Assembly (NCBI RefSeq): GCF_002846495.1
Contig: NZ_PJNE01000001.1
Coordinates: 2,976,001 to 3,040,000 of the forward strand
Direction of reading: 5' to 3'
Source of the DNA: Phycicoccus duodecadis
Lineage (GTDB): Bacteria; Actinomycetota; Actinomycetes; Actinomycetales; Dermatophilaceae
Length of the DNA stretch: 64,000 nucleotides
The position numbers and the translations under genes are program-made. Shown piece by piece: positions 10,995 to 20,197 of this stretch. Within the stretch, counting starts at the first letter, position 1. Every line of letters begins with the position of its first letter. A model generated the notes under the pieces. The model was not told the DNA's origin. It saw nothing but the letters and a program-made list of their open reading frames with translations, and did no database searches.

Positions 10995-12464
10995 TCAGCT
11001 CTGGCGGGACTCCGGCTGCTCGGCCCACCAGGCCAGCAGCCGCTCGCGCGCCGCGTCCGGGCCGACCGGTCCGTCGTCGGTACGCACCTGGAGCAGGTAC
11101 GCGTAGGCCCGCCCGAGCACCGGCCCCGGCCGGATGCCGAGGGCCTCGCCGATCTCGTGGCCGTCGAGCTCGGGGCGCAGCGCCTTGAACTCCTCCTCGG
11201 CGCGCAGCCGGTCGATGCGGGTCTCGAGGTCGTCGTACGCCGTCGAGAGCCGCCGCGCCTTCCGGACGTTGCGGGTGGTGCAGTCGGCCCGGGTCAGCCG
11301 GTGCAGGCGGGGCAGCAGGTCGCCGGCGTCGGTGATGTAGCGCCGCACCGCCGAGTCGGTCCACTGGCCCTCGCCGTAGCCGTGGAAGCGCAGGTGCAGC
11401 TCGACCAGGCGGGCGACCTGCTTGATGGTCTCCTTGTCGAAGCGCAGTGCCTTCATCCGCTTGGCGGTGAGCTTGGCGCCGACCACCTCGTGGTGGTGGA
11501 ACGAGACGCCGCCGCCGTCCTCGAAGCGGCGGGTCGCGGGCTTGCCGATGTCGTGCAGCAGCGCGGCGAGGCGCAGCACCAGGTCGGGGCCGGGGACGTC
11601 CTCGGGTGTGGAGCCGGGGGGGCCCTCGAGGTCGATGGCCTGCTCGAGCACGATCATCGAGTGGACGTAGACGTCCTTGTGCCGGTGGTGCTCGTCGACC
11701 TCGAGCTGCAGGGCGGGCAGCTCGGGCAGCACGACGGCCGCGAGCCCGGAGGCGACCAGCAGCTCGAGCCCGGCCCGCGGGTGGTCGGCCACCAGCAGCT
11801 TGACCAGCTCGTCGCGCACCCGCTCGGCGGAGACCCGCTCGATGGACGCCGACATCTCGCGCATCGCCACGAGGACGGCGGGGTCGGGCACGAAGCCCAG
11901 CTGGGCCACGAAGCGCGCGGCCCGCATCATCCGCAGTGGGTCGTCGCCGAAGGAGACCTCCGGCGTCGTGGGGGTGCGCAGGACCCGGTTCTCGAGGTCG
12001 GTCAGGCCACCGTGCGGGTCGACGAACTGCACCTCGGGAAGCCGCAGCGCCATGGCGTTGCAGGCGAAGTCGCGCCGCACCAGGTCGTCCTCGAGGGAGT
12101 CGCCGAACGCCACGACCGGCTTGCGGGTGACGCCGTCGTAGGCGTCGGCCCGGTAGGTGGTGACCTCGACGACGTGCTGGCCGCGGCGGGCGCCGATGGT
12201 GCCGAACGCGCGCCCCATGTCCCAGGTGGCCGAGCCCCAGGCCTTCAGGAGGCGCTCGGTCTCGTCGGGGCGGGCGGAGGTGGTGAGGTCGAGATCGGCC
12301 GAGACGCGCCCGAGGAACGCGTCGCGCACCGGGCCGCCGACCAGCGCCAGCTCGTGCCCCGCGTCCGCGAAGCGCTGCCCGAGCTCGGTGAGGACGGGGA
12401 GCACCGGCGCGAGATGCGCGACGGCCTGGCGCAGCAGCGCGGCCGGGGGCTGGCGGGTGGACAC
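10995..12464 (-). CDS. cca: CCA tRNA nucleotidyltransferase
   Basis: About 489 aa. It adds or repairs the 3' CCA of tRNAs, and belongs to the class II nucleotidyltransferase group fused to an HD domain. Visible motifs are LVGGPVRDAFLG (nucleotide-binding), DLDLTT (metal-binding acidic pair), RRDFACNAMAL, DDPLRMMRAARF, and the HD-domain LLHDIGKPATR. Start choice: TTG 12473 gives three more residues, but TACCCT, a good -10 box, overlaps that TTG and lies about 8 bases before GTG 12464, so a near-leaderless GTG start is preferred. It is divergent from the NUDIX gene, as in Mycobacterium (pcnA-mutT4). Confidence 0.93.
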   Translation of the reverse strand: MSTRQPPAALLRQAVAHLAPVLPVLTELGQRFADAGHELALVGGPVRDAFLGRVSADLDLTTSARPDETERLLKAWGSATWDMGRAFGTIGARRGQHVVEVTTYRADAYDGVTRKPVVAFGDSLEDDLVRRDFACNAMALRLPEVQFVDPHGGLTDLENRVLRTPTTPEVSFGDDPLRMMRAARFVAQLGFVPDPAVLVAMREMSASIERVSAERVRDELVKLLVADHPRAGLELLVASGLAAVVLPELPALQLEVDEHHRHKDVYVHSMIVLEQAIDLEGPPGSTPEDVPGPDLVLRLAALLHDIGKPATRRFEDGGGVSFHHHEVVGAKLTAKRMKALRFDKETIKQVARLVELHLRFHGYGEGQWTDSAVRRYITDAGDLLPRLHRLTRADCTTRNVRKARRLSTAYDDLETRIDRLRAEEEFKALRPELDGHEIGEALGIRPGPVLGRAYAYLLQVRTDDGPVGPDAARERLLAWWAEQPESRQS

Positions 12465-12559
12465 GATGGTCAAGGGTAGGCGGTGACGGCGGCCCCGCGG
12501 GACGCCTCCGGCCGCGTCGGCGCCCCTCCGAGCCTCCCGGTCCCCCGCGGCCCACTCGT

Positions 12560-12565
12560 TACAGT
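12560..12565 (+). promoter_or_regulatory. -10 box TACAGT of leaderless NUDIX transcript
   Basis: TACAGT is followed by six bases and then the ATG at 12572. This spacing puts the transcription start at or next to the start codon, so the mRNA would be leaderless. There is no Shine-Dalgarno sequence before this gene. Confidence 0.6.
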
Positions 12566-12571
12566 GACCAG

Positions 12572-13063
12572 ATGAGTCACGCCGCCGCCGAGCCGACCGG
12601 GGTCCCGCCGCGGCGGCTCCCGGCCGTCGAGGAGCGCAGTGCCGGCGGCGTGGTCGTCGACGTGCACGAGGGGCGCGCCCGCATCGCCGTGATCGCCCGC
12701 CGCAACCGGGCCGGCCGGGTCGAGTGGTGCCTCCCGAAGGGCCACATCGAGGGCGAGGAGACCCTGCCCGAGACCGCCGTGCGCGAGGTCGAGGAGGAGA
12801 CCGGCATCGAGGGCCGCGTCCTCATCGAGCTCGGCACCATCGACTACTGGTTCGCGGCCGGTGACCGGCGCATCCACAAGTACGTGCACCACTACCTGCT
12901 CGAGGCCACCGGCGGTTTCCTCACCATCGAGAAGGACCCCGACCACGAGGCCATCGACGTCGCGTGGCTGGCGCTCGAGGACGCCCACCGCCACCTGACC
13001 TTCCCCAACGAGCGGCGCATCGCCCGCCTCGCCTGGCAACGGCTGGCCGGGGACGCCGGGTGA
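12572..13063 (+). CDS. NUDIX hydrolase (MutT4-like)
   Basis: 163 aa. A full Nudix box is present (G-x5-E-x7-REUxEExGU) as GHIEGEETLPETAVREVEEE followed by TGI. The family hydrolyses nucleoside diphosphates linked to another moiety. By position, next to cca and murJ, it is the counterpart of mycobacterial MutT4; the actual substrate cannot be read from sequence. Its stop overlaps the murJ start as GTGA, so the two are co-translated. Translation is probably leaderless. Confidence 0.92.
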   Translation: MSHAAAEPTGVPPRRLPAVEERSAGGVVVDVHEGRARIAVIARRNRAGRVEWCLPKGHIEGEETLPETAVREVEEETGIEGRVLIELGTIDYWFAAGDRRIHKYVHHYLLEATGGFLTIEKDPDHEAIDVAWLALEDAHRHLTFPNERRIARLAWQRLAGDAG

Positions 13064-14712
13064 GCGCCCCCGCCCCCGCCCAGAGCGTCGGACGCTCCGG
13101 GGCGGTGATGGCGGCCGCGACGCTGGTCAGCCGCGTCGTCGGGCTCGCCCGCACCTCGCTGCTCGCCTCGGTCATCGGCCTCTCGGGCCTGACCGCCGAC
13201 GCCTTCACCGCCGCCAACACCCTGCCCAACCAGTTCTACCTGCTGCTGGCCGGCGGGGCGGTGCAGGCGGTGCTGGTCCCCCAGATCGTCCGGGCCCGCC
13301 AGCGCCCCGACGGGGACGAGTTCGTCAACCGCGTCGTCACCGTCTCGGTCGTGTTCTTCGGCGTCGCCACCGTCCTGCTCACGGCGCTCGCGCCGCTGGT
13401 CGTGCGCATCTTCTACAGCCCGAGCGACACCGCGGCGGTGCGCCTGGCGGTCGTGTTCGCGGTCATCTGCATGCCGCAGCTGTTCTTCTACGGCCTCTAC
13501 ACCGTGCTGGGCCAGGTGCTGACGGCCAACGGGCGGTTCGCGGCCTTCACCTGGGCGCCGGCGCTGGCGAACGTGGTGGCGGTGGCGGGGCTGCTCTGGT
13601 TCCGCGCGGTGGACCTGCCGCTGTCGGCGCCCCCCGGCCGGTGGACCGGCACGATGATCGGCATCCTGGCCGGGACCGCCACGCTCTCCATCGTCATCCA
13701 GTGCCTCGGGCTCTTCCCGGCGCTTCACCGGATGGGGTTCCGCTACCGCTGGCTGTGGGGGGTGCGCGGGCACGGCTTCGGCGAGATGGGCTCGATCGCC
13801 AAGTGGACCATCGGCTCGATCGCGGTCCAGCAGCTGGGGTTCATCGTCACCAGCCGGGTGCTGACCCGCGCGGGCGCCGAGGGCGCGCGCCTCGGCGAGA
13901 GCGTGCCCAGCCTCGCGACCTTCACCAACGCCCAGTTCATCGTCCTGCTCCCGCACGGGCTCGTCACCGTCTCGCTCATCACGGCGCTGTACACCCGCCT
14001 GTCGGAGGCCGCGGCGGTGGGCGACCACCGCGCCGTGCTGCGCTACCACGACCAGGGGATGCGGGCGCCGTCGGTGCTGCTCGTCCCGGGGCTGGCCTTC
14101 CTGCTGGCCTTCGCCCCGCTGGTCGCGAGCTCGCTGTTCTTCACCAACACCCTGGCCCAGACCGCGCAGGTGGCCGTGGTGCTCTACGGCGTGCTGTGGC
14201 TGATGATCCCGATGGGCTGGGGCTTCCTCAACGACCGGGTGCTGTACGCCCAGACGCAGACGCACCTCACCTTCCGCATCCAGTGCGTCGTCACCTCCAC
14301 CGCCGCCCTGGTGACGCTCGCGGCGGCCTTCGTCGACCCGCGGGCCACCGCCTTCACGGTCGGGCTGGGGCAGGCGTTCGCCTACCTCGTGGGCTCGGTC
14401 ATCGGGTTCGTCGTGCTGCGCCGGCAGCACGGCTCCCTGGGCCTGCGCTCCATCGCGGTCACCTACGTGAAGCTGGCGGTGCCCTCGGCGGTGATCGCCG
14501 GGGTGCTCGCCCTGGCCGTGCACCTGCTGCTGCCCGGGCTCGGTGCCGACCGCGGGCCGCAGGCGCTGCTCGAGGGTGTCGTCGTGCTCGGGGTCGCCGG
14601 CGTGCTGATGCTCGCGGGTACCTGGGCGGTCGCCCACCTGCTGCGGGTCCCGGAGGTCGACGCGCTGCTCGCACCCGTGGGGAGGCGGCTGCGCGGGCTC
14701 CGCCGCGGCTGA
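13060..14712 (+). CDS. murJ: MurJ lipid II flippase (MviN)
   Basis: 550 aa. The start is GTG 13060, overlapping the NUDIX stop. A polytopic membrane protein of the MOP superfamily: the N-terminus (AATLVSRVVGLARTSLLA) and VLTANGRFAAFTWAPALANV are typical MurJ segments, and about 14 hydrophobic stretches follow. It moves lipid-linked peptidoglycan precursor across the membrane. In mycobacteria the homologue carries a fused pseudokinase and an extracellular domain, and a large DUF6049-type gene lies before it. Here the pseudokinase is a separate downstream gene and the large gene is missing. Confidence 0.94.
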   Translation: MSAPAPAQSVGRSGAVMAAATLVSRVVGLARTSLLASVIGLSGLTADAFTAANTLPNQFYLLLAGGAVQAVLVPQIVRARQRPDGDEFVNRVVTVSVVFFGVATVLLTALAPLVVRIFYSPSDTAAVRLAVVFAVICMPQLFFYGLYTVLGQVLTANGRFAAFTWAPALANVVAVAGLLWFRAVDLPLSAPPGRWTGTMIGILAGTATLSIVIQCLGLFPALHRMGFRYRWLWGVRGHGFGEMGSIAKWTIGSIAVQQLGFIVTSRVLTRAGAEGARLGESVPSLATFTNAQFIVLLPHGLVTVSLITALYTRLSEAAAVGDHRAVLRYHDQGMRAPSVLLVPGLAFLLAFAPLVASSLFFTNTLAQTAQVAVVLYGVLWLMIPMGWGFLNDRVLYAQTQTHLTFRIQCVVTSTAALVTLAAAFVDPRATAFTVGLGQAFAYLVGSVIGFVVLRRQHGSLGLRSIAVTYVKLAVPSAVIAGVLALAVHLLLPGLGADRGPQALLEGVVVLGVAGVLMLAGTWAVAHLLRVPEVDALLAPVGRRLRGLRRG

Positions 14713-14721
14713 GGCACCCCC

Positions 14722-14727
14722 TACGAT
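14722..14727 (+). promoter_or_regulatory. Possible -10 box TACGAT for the pseudokinase gene
   Basis: TACGAT lies in the 75-base gap between murJ and the pseudokinase gene, about 60 bases before the GTG start. No clear -35 is seen, so transcription could also continue from murJ. Confidence 0.35.
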
Positions 14728-14787
14728 GGTCGGACTCCGCCGCGTGACCGGTGGGGCAGCCGTGACGGACGACCGGAAGGAGCCACG

Positions 14788-16977
14788 GTGAAGGGTGTGG
14801 GCCCCGGCACCGTCCTCGGTGGGCGCTACACGGTGCAGCGCCGCCTCGCGCAGGACCGCGGCACCGAGCGCTGGACCGCCGAGGACTCCACCCTCGGACG
14901 CTCCGTCTCGGTCATGGTCATCGCGCGTGACGACCACCGCGCGGCAGCCTTTTTGGATGCCGCCCGGCGCGCAGGGGCCATCTCGCACGCCGTCCTCGTG
15001 CGCATCCTCGACGTCGGCCAGGACGCCGACGTGGCCTTCGTGGTCGAGGAGAGCCTCGACGACGCCCGCACCCTGGCTCAGCTCGTCACCGACGGCGGCA
15101 TCCCCGGCGACGAGGTCCGCCGCATCACCGGTGAGGTCGCCTCGGCGCTCGAGTCCGCCCGCCAGCGCGGCGTGCACCACCTCGACCTGACCCCCGACGA
15201 CGTCCTGCGCGGGCTCGAGGTCGCCGGGGTGCGCGCCGGCGAGGACGGCCTCGAGCCCGACGAGGCCAGCCGCCGCGACGCCGTCGGGGTCGTCGGGCTG
15301 ACCTATGCGGGACTCACCGGCCTGTGGCCGCTGGGTGCCGGCGGCTCCGGGCTGGGCCCGGCCCCGCGCGTCCCCGGCGGCGTCGCCTCGCCGTCCGAGA
15401 TCTCCGCCGGCGTGCCCCGCGACCTCGACGCCCTGTGCCGCCTGACCCTCAACGACGACCAGGGCCCCACCAGCCCCGGTGACTACGCGCGCCAGGTCGC
15501 GCCGTGGCCGTCGCGCCAGGTGGTCGGCCGACCCGTCGTCGCACAGCGCCCGCAGGATGCCGTCGTACCGTCCACCGTCGAGCCCGTGTCCGGGCCGCCG
15601 GTGGTTCCGCCCGCGCCGGTCGCTCCGCTCCTGCCGGCCGCTGCCACGCCGCCTGCCTCGTCCGCCACCGCGACGTCCGCCCCCAGTGCGTCGTCCGTCA
15701 CCGCTGAGGGTGCGGCCGCGGACGCCGCGCTCGGCTCGACCGCCACCCTCCCCGTCATCGGAGGGGACGCCGACCCGTCGTCCGATCCCGGCGGGTCCAC
15801 CGCCGACCTCACCGCTCTCGACGAGCCGACCTCTCCCGAGGCCGGCGCACCCCTCGCCGACGGCCCGCGTCGCCCCCCGCCCCCGGCGTGGCTGGACGAC
15901 GAGGATGCCGCGGACGTGCCGGTGGCCGACGAGCCCACCGGGGCCGGGGCCCGCGCTGCCGGGATGGCCGCGGGTGCCGCTGGGGTCGCCGCCGGCGCCG
16001 CCGCGGCTGTCGGGGGCTGGTTCAGCGCCCGCACCGCCGCGGTGCGCGGGACCGATGACGAGACCGAGGGCCGCGCCGAGCCCGTCGCCGACGACGCCGA
16101 TGCTCCCGCCGAGCGCCACGCGGTCTGGAGCGGGGGCGGGGCGACCGACGCCGGCCCGGCCGATGGCGGCCGCACCGACCCCGGGTCGGCGGGTGCTGCG
16201 ACGGGCGCCGCGGCGGCGTTCGGCACGGTGGGCTCGGCCGTCACCGACTTCGCCAAGCGGGCGGTCGACAAGGTCTCCGAGCTCAGCCCCGACACCGAGC
16301 GTCCGCACGCGGCCGCCCCGATGGAGCCCGCGGCGCCGCTGACCCGTGACGAGTCCAAGCTGGCGCTGGCGATCGTGGGCGTCTTCCTCGTGCTGGCTCT
16401 GGTCATCGGCGTCATCGGGGTGAAGCAGATCGGCTCGCGCACCGACCTCGGCCTGTCCGGCCCGAGCGCCGTCACCGGAGCCGGCGCGTCACCCTCGCCC
16501 AGCGGCTCCGCGCAGCCCTCCGCCAGTGGGTCGGCCGGGGCCGCCGAGCCGCTCGCCATCCTGAAGGTGTCGGCCTACGACCCGGAGGGCGACAACAACG
16601 AGAACGACCAGCTCACCCCCAAGACCTACGACGGCAACCCCGACACCGGCTGGAAGTCCGAGCAGTACCGCACCGACGACTTCGGCGGCCTCAAGAAGGG
16701 GGTCGGCCTCATCGTCGACCTCGGGCCCAACAAGAAGCCCCAGGAGGTGCAGCTCACGGTGCCCAAGGCGGTCGACGTCGAGGTCTACGTGGGGGCCGAC
16801 GCCTCCCTCGAGGGAGCCACCAAGATCGGCGCCAAGACCGACGCCAAGGGCCGCCTCGACTTCCCGGTCCCGGCCGACGTCTCGGGCCAGTACATCGTCC
16901 TCTGGTACACCAGCCTCCACGTCGACGAGAACCGCCAGCGGCGTGCGTGGCTCAACGAGGTCGTCGTCACCGGCTGA
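14788..16977 (+). CDS. MurJ-associated membrane pseudokinase with extracytoplasmic ligand-type domain
   Basis: 729 aa, GTG start with AAGGAG upstream. Residues 1-260 follow a kinase fold (GGRYTVQRRLAQDRG, later HHLDLTPDDVL), but HRD becomes HLD and no DFG is visible, so it is a pseudokinase. A long Ala/Pro/Asp-rich linker leads to one transmembrane helix (LALAIVGVFLVLALVIGVIG, about 525-545). The outer domain (about 590-729; YDPEGDNNEND, NPDTGWKSEQY, VDLGPNKKPQEV) resembles a discoidin/galactose-binding fold. These parts match the C-terminal two-thirds of mycobacterial MviN, whose phosphorylated pseudokinase recruits the FHA protein FhaA to control MurJ. Here they form a separate gene. Confidence 0.88.
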   Translation: MKGVGPGTVLGGRYTVQRRLAQDRGTERWTAEDSTLGRSVSVMVIARDDHRAAAFLDAARRAGAISHAVLVRILDVGQDADVAFVVEESLDDARTLAQLVTDGGIPGDEVRRITGEVASALESARQRGVHHLDLTPDDVLRGLEVAGVRAGEDGLEPDEASRRDAVGVVGLTYAGLTGLWPLGAGGSGLGPAPRVPGGVASPSEISAGVPRDLDALCRLTLNDDQGPTSPGDYARQVAPWPSRQVVGRPVVAQRPQDAVVPSTVEPVSGPPVVPPAPVAPLLPAAATPPASSATATSAPSASSVTAEGAAADAALGSTATLPVIGGDADPSSDPGGSTADLTALDEPTSPEAGAPLADGPRRPPPPAWLDDEDAADVPVADEPTGAGARAAGMAAGAAGVAAGAAAAVGGWFSARTAAVRGTDDETEGRAEPVADDADAPAERHAVWSGGGATDAGPADGGRTDPGSAGAATGAAAAFGTVGSAVTDFAKRAVDKVSELSPDTERPHAAAPMEPAAPLTRDESKLALAIVGVFLVLALVIGVIGVKQIGSRTDLGLSGPSAVTGAGASPSPSGSAQPSASGSAGAAEPLAILKVSAYDPEGDNNENDQLTPKTYDGNPDTGWKSEQYRTDDFGGLKKGVGLIVDLGPNKKPQEVQLTVPKAVDVEVYVGADASLEGATKIGAKTDAKGRLDFPVPADVSGQYIVLWYTSLHVDENRQRRAWLNEVVVTG

Positions 16978-16979
16978 GT

Positions 16980-17621
16980 GTGGCGCCCGTGACCATCGAG
17001 GACCTCGGCGAGCTCGACGACGCTGCCCTCGTGGCGCGGCACGTCGAGGGGGACGACGGGGCCGCCTTCGGTGAGCTCTTCCGGCGGCACCGCGACCGGA
17101 TGTACGCGGTCGCGATCCGCACCTGCGGCCACCGCGAGATGGCCGCCGACGCCGTGCAGGAGGCCTTCGTCTCGGCCTTTCGGCGGGCCGAGGGCTACCG
17201 GGGTGAGGCGGCGGTCACGACCTGGCTGCACCGCATCGTCGTCAATGCCTGCCTCGACCGGCTGCGCCGCGAGCGCACGGCGGCGGTCCGGCGGGCCGGT
17301 GACCTGGCCGAGATCGACCTGCCCGACCGCCACGACCACCACGCGTCCACCGAGACCGCCATCGTGGTCCGCAATGCGCTGGGACGCCTGCCGGAGGCGC
17401 AGCGGGCGGCGCTGGTGCTGGTCGACATGCAGGGCCTGTCGGTCGCCGAGGCGGCCGCGGTGCTCGGCGTGGCCGAGGGCACGGTGAAGTCCCGCTGCTT
17501 CCGCGGCCGCGAGGCCCTGGCGGCGATGCTGCGGCCCCGGCCCGACACGGCGGGCGCCGGCATGGAGCCGCCGCCCCCGCCGCCGGTGCCTGGTCGCACG
17601 GAACCGCAGGGGGCCTCGTGA
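16980..17621 (+). CDS. sigM: ECF RNA polymerase sigma factor (SigM-like)
   Basis: About 213 aa; GTG 16980 or GTG 16989 could start it, and neither has a good ribosome site, so translational coupling to the preceding gene (stop at 16977) is likely. Region 2 (GELFRRHRDRMYAVAIRTCG, DAVQEAFVSAFRRAEGYRGE, TWLHRIVVNACLDRLRR) and region 4 (LPEAQRAALVLVDMQGLSVA, VLGVAEGTVKSRCFRGREAL) are both complete. The symbol is given by synteny: murJ, sigM, anti-sigma, trxB, trxA is the mycobacterial order. The C-terminus is Pro-rich. Confidence 0.9.
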   Translation: MAPVTIEDLGELDDAALVARHVEGDDGAAFGELFRRHRDRMYAVAIRTCGHREMAADAVQEAFVSAFRRAEGYRGEAAVTTWLHRIVVNACLDRLRRERTAAVRRAGDLAEIDLPDRHDHHASTETAIVVRNALGRLPEAQRAALVLVDMQGLSVAEAAAVLGVAEGTVKSRCFRGREALAAMLRPRPDTAGAGMEPPPPPPVPGRTEPQGAS

Positions 17622-17712
17622 CGTCCCACCACCGACCAGGCGTCTGTGCGGGCCCCCCTCCTGGCCCCCAGCGTCGCCCCCTGTCCGCCCTCGGCCCCCG
17701 CTGGAGCAGCTC

Positions 17713-18603
17713 GTGAACCACCCCCACGACGACAGCGACCCGATCGAGCACGACCCCACCGGGATGCGTGCGCTGCTCGGGAGCCTTCCCGACCCCGGAC
17801 CCATGCCCGACGGCCTCGTGCGGCGCATCGAGGCCGCCCTGGCCGACGAGGCGCGGCTGGCCACCGGCTGGGCCGCCCCGGAGTGCCCGCCCGAGCTGCG
17901 GGCCGACGAGGAGGGCCACCGCTCCACAGTCGTGGCCCTGCCCGGCGCCGTTCGCACGGCCGGTGCGGCAGCCGGCGGAGGCCCCGGGGTCGACGCGGGT
18001 GCCGGCCGGGTGGTGCCGTTCCGCCGACGGGGTTCCCTGCGGCTGCTCGGGGCCGCGGCTGCCGCCGTCGTGCTGCTGGGCGCCGGCGGTCTCGTCCTCG
18101 GGACGACCCGCCCGGGCGGCCTCCCCGCGGCCCTGGGGTTCGCCGACACCGCCGGCGGCGGGCAGGCGGGGTCCGCGGCCGTCGAACGCAGCGAGGACGC
18201 CAGCGGCCTCACGGCGGCCTCCACCCTCGTGGTCGGGTCCGACGCCCTGCGGGTACAGGTCGTCGGCGGGGGCCTCGTGCTGTCCTCGGCCGATCTCGCC
18301 GCCGTCGCCACCGAGCTCCCGTCGTCGGTGCCCACGGTCCGCAGCGACGCGGCGCCCCCTGGCGTGGCCCCGGCCGCCGGCGGTCTGGCCACCGCGACCC
18401 CGGCGGGCGGTCGGGCCTGCGCCTCGGCCCTCGGCATCCCCCGCGGCGACCGCGTTCTGCTGGCGTCCGCCACCGTCGACGGGGAGCCGGCGGTGCTGGT
18501 GCTGGCCACCTCGGCCTCGGGGGCGCGCACGGCCTGGGCGGTCCGGCCCGGGTGCTCGGCGACCGCTCCGCAGGTCCTGGCGGGTCCCGTCCCGGCCGGC
18601 TGA
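17713..18603 (+). CDS. Membrane anti-sigma factor-like protein
   Basis: 296 aa, GTG start with GGAG upstream, 91 bases after the sigma gene. The N-terminal cytosolic part (about 1-105) contains [20 protein letters not shown], a segment common in actinobacterial anti-sigma factors next to SigM-type sigmas. One transmembrane helix follows ([20 protein letters not shown], about 112-132), then an extracytoplasmic Ala/Gly-rich domain with two Cys ([11 protein letters not shown] and RPGCSA) that could form a disulfide. No HxxxCxxC zinc motif is visible, so it is not a ZAS-type factor. The likely role is to hold the upstream sigma factor at the membrane until a signal arrives. Confidence 0.75.
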   Translation: MNHPHDDSDPIEHDPTGMRALLGSLPDPGPMPDGLVRRIEAALADEARLATGWAAPECPPELRADEEGHRSTVVALPGAVRTAGAAAGGGPGVDAGAGRVVPFRRRGSLRLLGAAAAAVVLLGAGGLVLGTTRPGGLPAALGFADTAGGGQAGSAAVERSEDASGLTAASTLVVGSDALRVQVVGGGLVLSSADLAAVATELPSSVPTVRSDAAPPGVAPAAGGLATATPAGGRACASALGIPRGDRVLLASATVDGEPAVLVLATSASGARTAWAVRPGCSATAPQVLAGPVPAG

Positions 18604-18643
18604 CGACAGCGGGCGACCGCTCCCGGCGAGGCGGCCGGACGGC

Positions 18644-18670
18644 GGGAACATCCGCGCCCTAGGATCGGTT
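18644..18670 (+). promoter_or_regulatory. SigR/SigH-type ECF promoter before trxB
   Basis: GGGAAC (18644-18649), 18 bases, then GTT (18668-18670; context CGGTT). This matches the GGGAAC/T-N18/19-GTT consensus of disulfide-stress sigma factors (SigR in Streptomyces, SigH and the related SigM in mycobacteria). It lies about 58 bases before the trxB start, in the right orientation, directly after the sigma/anti-sigma pair. Confidence 0.6.
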
Positions 18671-18727
18671 CCGACAACACCGCATATAGCGGTTCTCCGC
18701 CGTTTCGACCACAACAGGATGTGTCTC

Positions 18728-19657
18728 GTGACCTCCGACGTCCGCAACGTCATCATCATCGGCTCCGGCCCCGCCGGGTGGACCGCTGCCGTCTACGCGG
18801 CCCGTGCCAACCTCGAGCCCCTGGTCATCGAGGGTGCCGTCACCGCCGGTGGGGCACTCATGAACACCACCGAGGTCGAGAACTTCCCCGGCTTCCGCGA
18901 CGGCATCATGGGTCCGGACCTGATGGAGAACATGCGCGCGCAGGCCGAGCGGTTCGGGGCCGAGATCGTGACGGACGACGTCGAGCACGTCGAGCTCGAG
19001 GGCGACGTCAAGCTGGTCCGCGACTCCGCCGGCAACGAGTACCGCGCCCGGGCCGTCATCCTGGCCATGGGGTCCGCCTACCGCGAGCTGGGGCTGCCCG
19101 ACGAGAAGCGGCTCTCCGGCCACGGCGTCTCGTGGTGCGCCACCTGCGACGGGTTCTTCTTCCGCGACCAGGACATCGCCGTGGTCGGCGGTGGGGACTC
19201 CGCGATGGAGGAGGCCACCTTCCTCACGAAGTTCGCCCGCTCCGTCACCGTCATCGTGCGCCGCGACGCCCTGCGCGCCAGCCGCATCATGGTCGAGCGC
19301 GCCGAGGCGAACGAGAAGATCCGTTTCACGTGGAACAGTGCGGTCGACGCCATCCACGGCGAGAGCAAGATCAGCGGCGTGACGCTGCGCGACACCGTCA
19401 CCGGGGAGACCAGCGAGCTCGCCGTCACCGGGCTGTTCATCGCCATCGGGCACGACCCGCGCAACGAGCTGGTCAAGGGACTGGTCGACCTCGACGCCGA
19501 GGGCTACGTCCTCACCGAGGGTCGTACGTCCAAGACCAACGTCCCCGGGGTCTTCGCCTGCGGTGACCTCGTCGACCACACCTACCGGCAGGCCATCACC
19601 GCTGCCGGCTCCGGGTGCGCAGCGGCGCTCGACGCCGAGCGCTTCCTGGCCCACTGA
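18728..19657 (+). CDS. trxB: Thioredoxin reductase
   Basis: 309 aa from GTG 18728 (AGGA eight bases upstream); ATG 18719 would add MCL. It reduces thioredoxin with NADPH. FAD site: [20 protein letters not shown]; active site CATC in [15 protein letters not shown] site [13 protein letters not shown]-terminal FAD site [10 protein letters not shown]. All are intact. It lies 98 bases before trxA, so the two probably form a redox operon under the upstream ECF-type promoter. The coding sequence also contains a one-mismatch parS copy at 19323-19336. Confidence 0.95.
   Translation: MTSDVRNVIIIGSGPAGWTAAVYAARANLEPLVIEGAVTAGGALMNTTEVENFPGFRDGIMGPDLMENMRAQAERFGAEIVTDDVEHVELEGDVKLVRDSAGNEYRARAVILAMGSAYRELGLPDEKRLSGHGVSWCATCDGFFFRDQDIAVVGGGDSAMEEATFLTKFARSVTVIVRRDALRASRIMVERAEANEKIRFTWNSAVDAIHGESKISGVTLRDTVTGETSELAVTGLFIAIGHDPRNELVKGLVDLDAEGYVLTEGRTSKTNVPGVFACGDLVDHTYRQAITAAGSGCAAALDAERFLAH
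19323..19336. promoter_or_regulatory. Near-parS sequence inside trxB
   Basis: GTTTCACGTGGAAC differs from the parS consensus GTTTCACGTGAAAC at one position. It lies about 3 kb from the nearest perfect site. It encodes RFTWN in trxB, so coding constraint may explain it. Confidence 0.4.
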
Positions 19658-19755
19658 CCCCCGGTCCCGCTGTCGGCACCGCCCGGCAGGATGGACCAGG
19701 ACCCCGCCCCCGCACCACCGCCCCACCCCGGCCGCAGGCCACGAAAGGACATCCC

Positions 19756-20082
19756 ATGGCAGACGTCTCGCAGACCACCGACGCCACCTTCGACGCCGAC
19801 GTCATCCAGAGCGACAAGCCCGTGCTGGTCGACTTCTGGGCTCCCTGGTGTGGCCCGTGCCGCGCCGTCGCCCCCGTGCTCGAGGAGATCGCCCGTGAGC
19901 ACGGCGACAAGGTCACCGTCGTCAAGCTGAACACCGACGAGAACCCGCAGATCACCGGCAAGCTCGGCATCACCAGCATCCCCACCATGCACGTCTACCA
20001 GGGTGGCGAGATCGTCAAGACCATCGTCGGCGCCAAGCCCAAGCCCGTCCTGCTGCGCGAGCTCGAGGCCTTCCTCGGCTGA
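19756..20082 (+). CDS. trxA: Thioredoxin
   Basis: 108 aa, the usual length. Active-site WCGPC sits in VDFWAPWCGPCRAVAPVLEE, and the conserved cis-Pro is in TSIPTMHVYQGGE. It is the general protein-disulfide reductant, recycled by the adjacent TrxB. The ATG start has GAAAGGA upstream. A strong hairpin follows the gene. Confidence 0.97.
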   Translation: MADVSQTTDATFDADVIQSDKPVLVDFWAPWCGPCRAVAPVLEEIAREHGDKVTVVKLNTDENPQITGKLGITSIPTMHVYQGGEIVKTIVGAKPKPVLLRELEAFLG

Positions 20083-20101
20083 GTACAGCTCGTCGCACGA
20101 C

Positions 20102-20133
20102 GACGGCCCCGGCCCCCTGAGGGGTCGGGGCCG
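20102..20133. terminator. Bidirectional terminator between trxA and parB
   Basis: A 14-bp stem: ACGGCCCCG/CGGGGCCGT, one G-T wobble, then CCCC/GGGG around a CTGA loop. It lies between the convergent trxA and parB genes and is followed by TT on the plus strand. Confidence 0.85.
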
Positions 20134-20197
20134 TTCGCGGTCCGGAGGTACTGCCTTCTGGTGAACCGTTGCGCGGCAACGGTTCTCGGCTGAACAG

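Noticed and set aside
12892..16308. An 1138-codon open frame opposite murJ and the pseudokinase
   Set aside because: Same kind of GC-driven shadow; repetitive charged composition.
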